A stretch of 17,693 nucleotides of DNA from Desulfobulbus sp. (GTDB taxonomy: Bacteria; Pseudomonadota; Gammaproteobacteria; Burkholderiales; Rhodocyclaceae), in assembly GCA_009782025.1 (NCBI GenBank), contig WQUQ01000001.1:1-17693 (forward strand), written 5' to 3'. The position numbers were made by a program, and so were the translations under genes. The notes beneath the pieces were generated by a model. It made no database searches and was not told where the DNA came from. It saw nothing but the letters and a program-made list of their open reading frames with translations. This document shows, piece after piece, positions 1 through 5,849 of this stretch (its first letter is position 1; the number at the start of each line of letters is the position of its first letter).

Positions 1-2
1 AA

Positions 3-1892
3 ATGATTATCGAACAAAAAACCATCCACAACGTACAGCAAGGAACTGATTCCTGGCTGAAATTGCGCGCCCGCTTCTTCACGGCATCCGAAGCGCCGGC
101 AGCCCGTGGCGTCAGCCGCTACACCAGTCGCAGCGAATTGCTACGCCAAAAGGCTACCGGGCTAACCGCTGAACATGACAACGCAAAGCAAATCCTGTTT
201 GCGCAGGGCCACGCATCCGAATCAGCCGCCCGCCCGATGGCTGAATCCTTCCTTCAAGACGAACTTTATCCGGTAACAGTGACTGCCGAAATTGACGGAG
301 TGCCGCTACTGGCGAGCATGGACGGCCTGACGATGGACGATTCCGTGGCATGGGAAACCAAGTTCTGGAATGAAGAGCTTGCTGCCAACGTGAAAGCTGG
401 AACGCTGCCCGAGCACTACACGATTCAGATGGATCAACAACTTGCCGTTAGCGGAGCAAAGCGTTGCTTTTTCACTTGCACCGATGGCACACCAGATCGC
501 TTTGTTTCGTGCTGGTATGAGTCGAGTGAAGAGAAGATTGCTCAACTCATATCGACATGGAAGCAATTCGCCAAAGACCTCGCCGACTGGCAACCCGAGC
601 TGGTCGTGGTCGAACCCGTTGCCGCCCCGGTCGAAGGCTTCGGCTCCCTCGTGCTGCGCGTCGAAGGCCGCGTTACCGCCTGCAACATGGACGCCTTCAA
701 GGCGCAGGCCGACGCCTTCATCGCCCGTCTGCCGAAAGCCGCCGAGCTTTCCACCGATCAGGATTTCGCCAACGCCGAATCCGCCGTCAAAGCCTGCGCC
801 GAGGCCGAGGACAGAATCAAGGCCGCGCTCGATGTCGGCCTGTCGAGCATGGCTGACGTCGACGCCGTCTTTCGCGCCGCCCGGCAAGTTTCCGACACCC
901 TGCGCGCCGCCCGGCTCGCGCTCGACAAGGCGGTCAAGGCGCAAAAAGACGCCGTGCGTTTCGAGAAAATCGACGCGGCGGAACAAGCGTTCACCGCCCA
1001 CGTCAGCGACCGCCAGCTCGATCTCCCCGGCGTCACATTCGCCCCGCCGCGCCCGCTATTTGCCGACGCCATCAAGGGGCTGAAGTCGATCAGGAGCATC
1101 GACGACAAGCTCGCTACCGCACTGGCAAAAGGCAAGATTGACGCCGACCAGATGGCCGCCGAGTGGCGCAAAAAACTCGCGTATTTCAACGATGCCGCCG
1201 CCAGCCACAAAGCGCTATTTGCCGACCTGAAAACCCTGATCGCCAAGCCGGAAGAAGATTTCCGCATGGCCGTCGCGCACCGTATCAACCAGTTCGAGGC
1301 CGCCGAGGAACAGCGCCGAGCCGCCGCGCGCGAGCGAATCGCGGCTGAGGAGCGGGCGAAAATTGAAGCGGAAGAACGCGCCAAGGCAGAAGCCGCCCTG
1401 CGCACCGCAGTACAAACCCCAGCCGGCGGTGGGTCGCTCCAGACAGGCGAAAACACCGGCAGTCCCGGATCGGCGAATTCCTTCGTGAATCCATCTCCCG
1501 CCGAGGCCGCGACCGTTGCCGAGCCGCCAGCGTCAGCCGAACATTCCGGCCCGGCGCTGGCGGACTCCAACGAGAAGCCGTCGCCGCTTGAAATTCCAAG
1601 CCTGCGCCTGGGGCAGATCAATCAACGCCTCGCCCCGCTATCCATCGACGCCGCCGGATTGGCGAGTCTTGGCTTTCCTCATGCCGCCACCGACAAGGCC
1701 GCCAAGCTTTACCACGAGCGCAACTGGCCGGCCATCTGCCGCGCCATCGCCGCGCATGTCATGACGAAAACCTCACCGCCGTGCGCGTCGAAACCGACGA
1801 CGGCGACCTTCTCCCCATCATGGAATTCGCTGGCTCAAAATTCAGTGAGTTGGTCAGCGCCGTCGACGCCCACGGCAAGGCCGGCAAGCTGA
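3..1892 (+). CDS. YqaJ-type phage recombination exonuclease with long C-terminal extension
   Basis: Predicted phage recombination nuclease that resects DNA ends, normally working with a single-strand annealing protein (none visible here; it may lie upstream). Residues 1-200 match the YqaJ viral recombinase fold: QGTDSW..R near residues 13-22, E73 in a GHASE stretch, D107, the E118-x-K120 pair and YTIQMDQQ at 139-146, together the PD-(D/E)XK-type active site. Residues about 212-430 are helical and not part of the nuclease; 430-470 is a charged Ala/Glu/Arg coiled coil; 470-555 is a Pro/Ala/Ser linker; 560-612 is a small conserved-looking end (LGQINQRLAPLSIDAAGL). Residues after about 612 (nt 1761 onward) are low-complexity and overlap the next gene in another frame, so the real protein probably ends near 1760. 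Only two bases precede the ATG, so neither the RBS nor an earlier start can be judged. The family call is firm; the extension's role is unknown. Confidence 0.85.
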   Translation: MIIEQKTIHNVQQGTDSWLKLRARFFTASEAPAARGVSRYTSRSELLRQKATGLTAEHDNAKQILFAQGHASESAARPMAESFLQDELYPVTVTAEIDGVPLLASMDGLTMDDSVAWETKFWNEELAANVKAGTLPEHYTIQMDQQLAVSGAKRCFFTCTDGTPDRFVSCWYESSEEKIAQLISTWKQFAKDLADWQPELVVVEPVAAPVEGFGSLVLRVEGRVTACNMDAFKAQADAFIARLPKAAELSTDQDFANAESAVKACAEAEDRIKAALDVGLSSMADVDAVFRAARQVSDTLRAARLALDKAVKAQKDAVRFEKIDAAEQAFTAHVSDRQLDLPGVTFAPPRPLFADAIKGLKSIRSIDDKLATALAKGKIDADQMAAEWRKKLAYFNDAAASHKALFADLKTLIAKPEEDFRMAVAHRINQFEAAEEQRRAAARERIAAEERAKIEAEERAKAEAALRTAVQTPAGGGSLQTGENTGSPGSANSFVNPSPAEAATVAEPPASAEHSGPALADSNEKPSPLEIPSLRLGQINQRLAPLSIDAAGLASLGFPHAATDKAAKLYHERNWPAICRAIAAHVMTKTSPPCASKPTTATFSPSWNSLAQNSVSWSAPSTPTARPAS

Positions 1893-2104
1893 CGCTCAAG
1901 ATCGACATCAAGCCCTCGACAGCCGGCGCGATGGCCGTCAAGGCCGAATGCAGCATCATGAAGCCGAAGGGAAAACCCGCCGAGTCGCTCTTGTGGGCCA
2001 CGCCGGAAGGCAACCTGATGGACGAAGACCCGCGCCAAGCCAAGCTCGAACTGAAACCTGTCAAGCACGAACCCGCCCGCGATCTCAAATCTGTCAACGC
2101 ATAA
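1781..2104 (+). CDS. Small phage protein of unknown function
   Basis: A 107-residue protein read from GTG 1781 (an internal ATG lies at 1820). I do not recognise a named family. It is rich in Lys, Asp and Glu, with an amphipathic beta-type centre (KLTLKIDIKPS) and an ending rich in Pro and Lys. Its position between the YqaJ exonuclease and the DUF2303 gene suggests a role in the same early or recombination module, but that is inference. The frame stays open upstream: codons from 1763 read DENLTAV before the GTG, and they look coding, while no good ribosome site precedes 1781 or 1820. The natural start may be the ATG at 1761, now out of frame by one base. The coding frame itself is convincing, because the competing frame is low-complexity; the start is not settled. 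Confidence 0.65.
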   Translation: MRVETDDGDLLPIMEFAGSKFSELVSAVDAHGKAGKLTLKIDIKPSTAGAMAVKAECSIMKPKGKPAESLLWATPEGNLMDEDPRQAKLELKPVKHEPARDLKSVNA

Positions 2105-2114
2105 GGACAACATC

Positions 2115-2942
2115 ATGGAAATCATCGATAACATCAAGACCCTGCTCAACGCCGGAGCCGCCGGCATGTCACCGGAAATTGGTTATGGCGGCACCCCATA
2201 CGTTGTCATCCCGGAAGGATACAAACTCGCTGACCTGGAACATCTGCTGCCCAACCCGCGACGCAAGCGCGCCGAAGTCGCCACCGCCGATGCCGACAGT
2301 TTCATCCAGTACAGCAAAAAGCACGGCAGCCTAGACAACTGCACGGTCTACGCCGAACTCAAATCCGAGGCCAGCCAACTCAACCTCGTCGCCGTCATCA
2401 ACGACCACGGCTCCGATCTGGAGGATGCCCAATGGCGTGACCACCGCTGCCTGTTCAGACCCGTGCTGTCTGTCGAATGGAGCCGCTGGTTGGTCAAGAA
2501 CAAGGTGACGTTCAACCAGGGCGACTTCGCTACTTGGCTGGAGGACAACCTGCCCGACATCGCCAACGCTCCCAACATGCCGAGCGGCGCGGACATCCTG
2601 CAAATGGCGCTGAATTTTGAGGCGACCCGCGACAAGCGGTTTCACAGCAAAACCAATCTGCAAAGCGGCGGCTCGCAGTTCACCTACGTCGACGACGACA
2701 CCAAGGAAACGAAGGCGTCGATGAAGGTGTTCGAGCGGTTCACGCTGGGCATCCCCGTGTTTGACGGCAGTAAGAACGCCTACCCGGTCGAAGCGCGGCT
2801 GAAATACCGCGAAATGGAACGGCGGTTGGTCTTCTGGTACGAACTGATCCGTCAGGATCGTGTGTTCAAGTCCGCTGTTGCCGACGAACTGGTGAAGATC
2901 AAAGAAGCAACCGGCTTCCCCATCATTTTCGGCAAGCCGTGA
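2115..2942 (+). CDS. DUF2303 (YfdQ-like) phage protein
   Basis: A 275-residue protein resembling YfdQ of the Escherichia coli CPS-53 prophage (DUF2303), a family common in phages and prophages, usually in early or recombination operons, with no established biochemical role. Visible features are an N-terminal helix (MEIIDNIKTLLN), a GYGGTPYVVIPEGYKL segment, an aromatic and charged middle (QWRDHRCLFRP, WSRWLV), and a C-terminal part containing YREMERRLVFWYELIR. Length fits the family. The ATG at 2115 is preceded by AAGGA at 2103-2107, which overlaps the upstream stop, so translation is probably coupled. Its own stop overlaps the ATG of a tiny reading frame at 2942. It is soluble, with no signal peptide or membrane segment. 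The family assignment is fairly sure; the function is not known. Confidence 0.85.
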   Translation: MEIIDNIKTLLNAGAAGMSPEIGYGGTPYVVIPEGYKLADLEHLLPNPRRKRAEVATADADSFIQYSKKHGSLDNCTVYAELKSEASQLNLVAVINDHGSDLEDAQWRDHRCLFRPVLSVEWSRWLVKNKVTFNQGDFATWLEDNLPDIANAPNMPSGADILQMALNFEATRDKRFHSKTNLQSGGSQFTYVDDDTKETKASMKVFERFTLGIPVFDGSKNAYPVEARLKYREMERRLVFWYELIRQDRVFKSAVADELVKIKEATGFPIIFGKP

Positions 2943-3013
2943 TGAAAACTGACACCCCGTCATTGCCGGGGTGGCACTGGGTGGAAACAAAGTGGAACGA
3001 GGTTACGGAATGA
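2942..3013 (+). CDS. Possible 23-residue mini-protein nested between overlapping stop and start codons
   Basis: A 23-codon frame beginning at ATG 2942, which shares bases with the DUF2303 stop (TGATG), and ending in TGA 3011-3013, which overlaps the ATG of the next gene (ATGA at 3010-3013). The peptide starts MKTDTPSLPGWHWVE and is rich in Trp. It fills the gap between two phage genes exactly, with coupling signals at both ends, which is hard to get by chance. It has no Shine-Dalgarno of its own, so expression would rely on re-initiation. It could be a real small phage protein or simply a ribosome relay keeping the downstream gene coupled. No function is assigned. Confidence 0.45.
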   Translation: MKTDTPSLPGWHWVETKWNEVTE

Positions 3014-3735
3014 AAGAACGCCCGATCATTTTTTCTGCGCCCATGATCCGCGCGATTCTGGATGGCCGCAAAACGCAGACGCGGCGCATTATTAAACCGC
3101 AGCCATACGCAAACGGGAATATCTTCGATGGGCGCGAAATCATTTGTCATTGTGACGCGCTTCCGCCTAGCACGATGTTGCTTGATGTCGGCAGTGGCAG
3201 CAACCTCTACACCACGTCGGACGCGGAAGGTTGGGAGAGAGAGTGCCCCTACGGCCAGCCCGGAGACCGGCTATGGGTAAGGGAAACCTTCGCCGAAGCC
3301 GAACTCGCAGACGGAACGCCCGTAGTCACGTATCGGGCCGGAGGCTGCATTGCAATCGGGCGCAAAGAAGCCGACGGGCCGGATTACCTGCTGCACGAAT
3401 ATGCGTGGCCCGAAACGCCTGAGCCGCCCCGCTGGAGACCTGCCATCTACATGCCCCGCTTGGCCAGCCGCATCACGCTCGACGTGGTGAGCGTGCGCGT
3501 CGAGCGGTTGCAGGACATCAGCGAGGCGGACGCGCTGGCAGAAGGCGTAGACCCGCAAGGGCCGATTGGCTATATCTCTTCCGCTCAGGAAATGGGACTT
3601 GCCAGATACCAGTACGCGAACCTATGGGAAAGCATCCACGGCCCCGGCGCATGGGAGGAAAACCCGTGGGTGTGGGTCGTCGAATTCCGGCGCATCGAGC
3701 AGGTCGAGCGGATCGCGCAGGAAAGGATGGCGTAA
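3010..3735 (+). CDS. ASCH-like phage protein of unknown function
   Basis: A 241-residue protein of a type common in tailed-phage and prophage early regions, sometimes labelled a morphogenesis protein without direct proof. Recognisable features are the N-terminal MKERPIIFSAPMIRAILDG followed by KTQTRRIIKPQP (residues 21-32), CPYGQPGDRLWVRETF in the middle, MPRLASRITLDVVSVRVERL with QDISEADALAEG, and the ending LWESIHGPGAWEENPWVWVVEF. These fit an ASCH/PUA-like fold, which in other proteins binds RNA or modified nucleotides. I chose ATG 3010 over GTG 2971 because GAGG at 2999-3002 is well spaced from it and because the family starts with MKERPI. Its stop overlaps the next start (TAATG). The family resemblance is good; the role is inferred only from phage context. 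Confidence 0.8.
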   Translation: MKERPIIFSAPMIRAILDGRKTQTRRIIKPQPYANGNIFDGREIICHCDALPPSTMLLDVGSGSNLYTTSDAEGWERECPYGQPGDRLWVRETFAEAELADGTPVVTYRAGGCIAIGRKEADGPDYLLHEYAWPETPEPPRWRPAIYMPRLASRITLDVVSVRVERLQDISEADALAEGVDPQGPIGYISSAQEMGLARYQYANLWESIHGPGAWEENPWVWVVEFRRIEQVERIAQERMA

Positions 3736-4007
3736 TGATCGCCACTAACGGCCCCGTCGTCATCCTGCCGCGCGAAGAACTCGACGCCCTGATCGCCCGG
3801 GCGGCGGATGCGGCGGTGAAAAGGGCGATGGCGGCGCTACCCAAGCACGTCGGCCCGCGCCCGGATTCCGTCACTCAGGCTGATACTGCCAAAATGCTCG
3901 GCATCAGCGCGCCGACCGTGCGCAAAATGATCCGAGCCGGCACATTCACCCTCAACAAGCTCGGAAAAATTCCGATGGAGCAGGTTGAGCGGGCGATGGC
4001 GGGATAA
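3735..4007 (+). CDS. Small helix-turn-helix DNA-binding protein, excisionase-like
   Basis: A 90-residue protein with a clear MerR/excisionase-type helix-turn-helix at about residues 47-72 (TQADTAKMLGISAPTVRKMI, then RAGTF) and a short wing (LNKLGKIPMEQVERAM). Residues 8-34 form a charged helix (REELDALIARAADAAVKRAM) that could dimerise. The position near the integrase fits a recombination directionality factor that bends att DNA during excision, but a small transcription regulator is equally possible. The start ATG 3735 shares its first base with the upstream TAA, and AGGAAAGG at about 3720-3727 supplies the ribosome site. A longer frame from 3624 is an overlap inside the upstream gene and is not used. 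The DNA-binding call is firm; the excisionase role is inference. Confidence 0.75.
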   Translation: MIATNGPVVILPREELDALIARAADAAVKRAMAALPKHVGPRPDSVTQADTAKMLGISAPTVRKMIRAGTFTLNKLGKIPMEQVERAMAG

Positions 4008-4015
4008 CGTTGACA

Positions 4016-4093
4016 TCCGCCATTTATCGGGCCAGCCGATACGGCGGAAAGCTAACTGATCCGCCGTGCAATCTCGGCGGCGCTTTATAAGGA
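4016..4093 (+). promoter_or_regulatory. Leader with mutually exclusive hairpins before the HNH gene
   Basis: Four complementary blocks sit in the 91-base gap before the HNH start: A TCCGCC 4016-4021, B ACGGCGGA 4041-4048, C TCCGCCGT 4060-4067 and D CGGCGG 4075-4080. B and C pair perfectly over 8 bp with an 11-base loop. Alternatively A can pair with B (6 bp) and C with D (6 bp). Block D lies 8 bases before the ribosome site AAGGA at 4089-4093. This is the layout of a switchable leader, or alternatively a cluster of symmetric protein-binding sites. The pairing is seen directly; regulation is inferred. No T-tract follows, so it is not a simple terminator. Confidence 0.4.
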
Positions 4094-4098
4094 ATATC

Positions 4099-4599
4099 AT
4101 GCGCAATAAATATGCAACAATCACGCACGAAAGACTTATTTCTCTTGTAAGGTATGATATTGAGACAGGAGAGTTTTCTTATATCGTATCAAGGCGTGGT
4201 GTTAGAAAAAATAAAGTTGGAAATATTCGACCTGATGGTTACATTAGGATTGGAATAGATGGTAAAAGCTATTTAGCTCAACGACTTGCTTGGTTTTACA
4301 TCACCAAAGAATGGCCGGAATTCGTCATAGATCATATTGACGGAAATCGTAAAAATAATGCTTTCGTCAATTTGCGATCAGTTACTCAGCAAATCAACGT
4401 GCAGAACGCCAAAAAAGAGACTTCAAGAAGCAATTCAGGGGCATTGGGAGTTTCATTTCACAGCCGAGACGGATTGTGGAGGGCAAGGCTTATGGCTGGA
4501 CGCAAAACCATATTTTGCCAGTGCTTCAAGTTAAAAGAAGATGCCATCAAGGATTATATAGAAGCAAAGAGGAAATATCACGAAGGCTGCACTATTTAA
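4099..4599 (+). CDS. HNH endonuclease with AP2-like DNA-binding domain (homing-type)
   Basis: A 166-residue protein of the HNH_3 plus AP2 class found as free-standing selfish or homing endonucleases in phages. The HNH part spans about residues 45-105, with YLAQRLAWFY before the core and VIDHIDGNRKNN holding H79 and N87, followed by NLRSVTQQIN. The AP2-like domain at about 117-163 begins GVSFHSRDGLWRARL. ATG 4099 is chosen over ATG 4066 because AAGGA lies at 4089-4093 and the extra residues are not family-like. The gene is conspicuously AT-rich, with A/T third positions, unlike all its neighbours, indicating recent separate acquisition. It converges on the integrase, and the two stop codons lie within an 8-base overlap. 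It probably nicks or cuts specific DNA to spread itself; the target is unknown. Confidence 0.85.
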   Translation: MRNKYATITHERLISLVRYDIETGEFSYIVSRRGVRKNKVGNIRPDGYIRIGIDGKSYLAQRLAWFYITKEWPEFVIDHIDGNRKNNAFVNLRSVTQQINVQNAKKETSRSNSGALGVSFHSRDGLWRARLMAGRKTIFCQCFKLKEDAIKDYIEAKRKYHEGCTI

Positions 4600-5587
4600 C
4601 CTTTTCTGACAAAATCTTTGCTATATCAGAAGCCTTTGGGTTGTAATAAACCATTGCCATATTTGGGCTTGTCCAACCAAATATTTTGCATAACGTGAGC
4701 ACGTCAACCTTTCCAGCGATCCACGTCGCCGCCGTGTGGCGGGCGTCGTGGAAAGTAAACCCGGAAAGCCCGGCCCGCTGGCGGTATTTTCGGAATAGCG
4801 CTTCCAGCGTCTGTGATTTGATGCCGAACACCAGCCGGTCATCGAAGCCGCGCATGCGCTCGATCAGCCGCATCGCCTTCGCCGTCAGCGGCACATCGCG
4901 CGGCACCGTCTTGGTCACCGGCAAGCGGCAATAGCCATCATGCACCAGCCCCCATTCCAGCCCGCACAATTCTCCCGCGCGCATGCCAGTCCGCAGCGCG
5001 ACCAGAAACACCACGGCGGCCGCCTGCGAGATCGAGCGCACGGGCGCGCCTGGCGAATAACCCATGGCCACCAGCATGGCGCGAATCTGCGCCCGTGTGA
5101 TGACGACTTCCCGATGATCCGGCGCGCGCGGCTTGCGCACGTCTTTGGCCGGGTTGGTCGGGATCATCCCCCACTCCCGGCGTGCCTGTTCAAGTACGGC
5201 GGAAAGAATCCCGAACTCGCGCAACACGGAACCGGCTGATACTTGCCGCAACCGCGCATCGCGCCACACGCCCAGTTGCGCCGCCGTAAGCCGGCCAATC
5301 GGTTGGCCGACCGGCAACAGAGGATCGCGCTCGAATGCCGCGATGCGAGCTTTTTCCCAGCGCGCACCGCGTTTGGTCGGGCTGATTTCCTCCCGATACC
5401 GCGCCAGCACCTGCCCGAGCGTGACGCGCTCACCGGGAGCCTTGCCCGCGTCGGCGCGGATTTCGGTTTCTCTGGCCGCCGCCCAGGCATCAGCCTCCCG
5501 GCGTGTGCGAAATACCTTAGAATCCCGAACGCCTTTGGTATCAACCTGCGCCCGCCACCCCTTTGCATAGGGCCTGATCGATGCCAT
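4592..5587 (-). CDS. int: Tyrosine-type phage integrase
   Basis: Site-specific recombinase that would integrate and excise the element at the adjacent tRNA. The 331 residues comprise an N-terminal arm-binding part (residues 1-55, IRPYAKGWRAQVDTKGV), a SAM-like core-binding domain (about 57-150), and a catalytic domain with R203 (TGMRAGEL), K226, H280-x-x-R283 (HDARHTAAT), W305 in the fifth position (GWTSPNMAMVYY) and the nucleophile Y314. The catalytic set is complete, so it should be active. It reads away from the tRNA, with its start about 140 bp from the tRNA 3' end. ATG 5587 (minus strand) matches the usual family start (MASIRPYAKGWRAQ); only a weak AGGG-like ribosome site precedes it. 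The opposite-strand frames inside it are shadows. Confidence 0.95.
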   Translation of the reverse strand: MASIRPYAKGWRAQVDTKGVRDSKVFRTRREADAWAAARETEIRADAGKAPGERVTLGQVLARYREEISPTKRGARWEKARIAAFERDPLLPVGQPIGRLTAAQLGVWRDARLRQVSAGSVLREFGILSAVLEQARREWGMIPTNPAKDVRKPRAPDHREVVITRAQIRAMLVAMGYSPGAPVRSISQAAAVVFLVALRTGMRAGELCGLEWGLVHDGYCRLPVTKTVPRDVPLTAKAMRLIERMRGFDDRLVFGIKSQTLEALFRKYRQRAGLSGFTFHDARHTAATWIAGKVDVLTLCKIFGWTSPNMAMVYYNPKASDIAKILSEKVK

Positions 5588-5729
5588 CGTGGGGGAATCC
5601 CTGCGGGAATTGTGGGAGATTCATGTTACAGAACTTTTCGCTTTGAGTGAAAAATTCAGAAACAAAAGATGCTACATCCTTTGATTTTTCAGTTGTTTTC
5701 TGTTTGAGAGAAAAACAATGAAACTATCA
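5588..5729. other. AT-rich spacer between integrase and tRNA, likely att/arm-site region
   Basis: About 140 non-coding bases, far richer in A/T than the flanks. There is a diverged direct repeat, TTTGAGTGAAAAATTC.. at 5642 and TTTGAGAGAAAAACAA.. at 5703 (17 of 22 positions equal), starts 61 bases apart. There are also nested inverted repeats: TGAAAAAT 5648-5655 with ATTTTTCA 5684-5691, enclosing CAAAAGATG 5663-5671 with CATCCTTTG 5675-5683 (one mismatch); and TTGTTTTCT 5693-5701 with AGAAAAACAA 5709-5718. Such repeats beside an integrase gene are typical of integrase or excisionase arm-binding sites, and the integrase promoter must also be here. The exact attachment core cannot be fixed without the other junction. 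Confidence 0.5.
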
Positions 5730-5803
5730 TGGTGCCCCCGAACGGAATCGAACCGCTACCTGATGATTACAAATCAACTGCACGACCTTCATGCTACGGG
5801 GGC
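5730..5803 (-). tRNA. tRNA-Thr(UGU), with encoded CCA and an unusual D arm
   Basis: Read on the minus strand, 74 bases fold as a cloverleaf: acceptor GCCCCCG pairs fully with CGGGGGC, then discriminator A and encoded CCA. The T arm is AGCGG-TTCGATT-CCGTT. The anticodon loop TTTGTAA gives anticodon UGU (plus-strand ACA at 5769-5771), reading ACA threonine codons. The oddities are a D arm GCAT-GAAGGTC-GTGC with a 7-base loop lacking the usual A14 and A21, and a T-T mismatch at the second pair of the anticodon stem. The 3' end faces the integrase, the classic integration target. It may be a divergent but functional gene, or one whose 3' half was rebuilt by integration. Confidence 0.8.
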
Positions 5804-5821
5804 CTGCCGCATCGGGGCGTG

Positions 5822-5827
5822 ATTATA
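5822..5827 (-). promoter_or_regulatory. Probable -10 box of the tRNA gene
   Basis: The minus strand carries a perfect TATAAT here, 18 bases before the tRNA 5' end, followed by a GC-rich CACGCCCCG stretch, as in stringently controlled stable-RNA promoters. The weak candidate -35, TGTCGG, lies 17 bases upstream and overlaps the start codon of the divergent diguanylate cyclase gene, so the two transcription units are back to back within about 46 bases. Confidence 0.55.
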
Positions 5828-5849
5828 GCCCGAGCGAGACGAATCCGAC

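Noticed and set aside
4592..4610. Intrinsic terminator between the convergent HNH and integrase genes.
   Set aside because: The two coding regions overlap at their stops and no stem with a T-tract is visible there.
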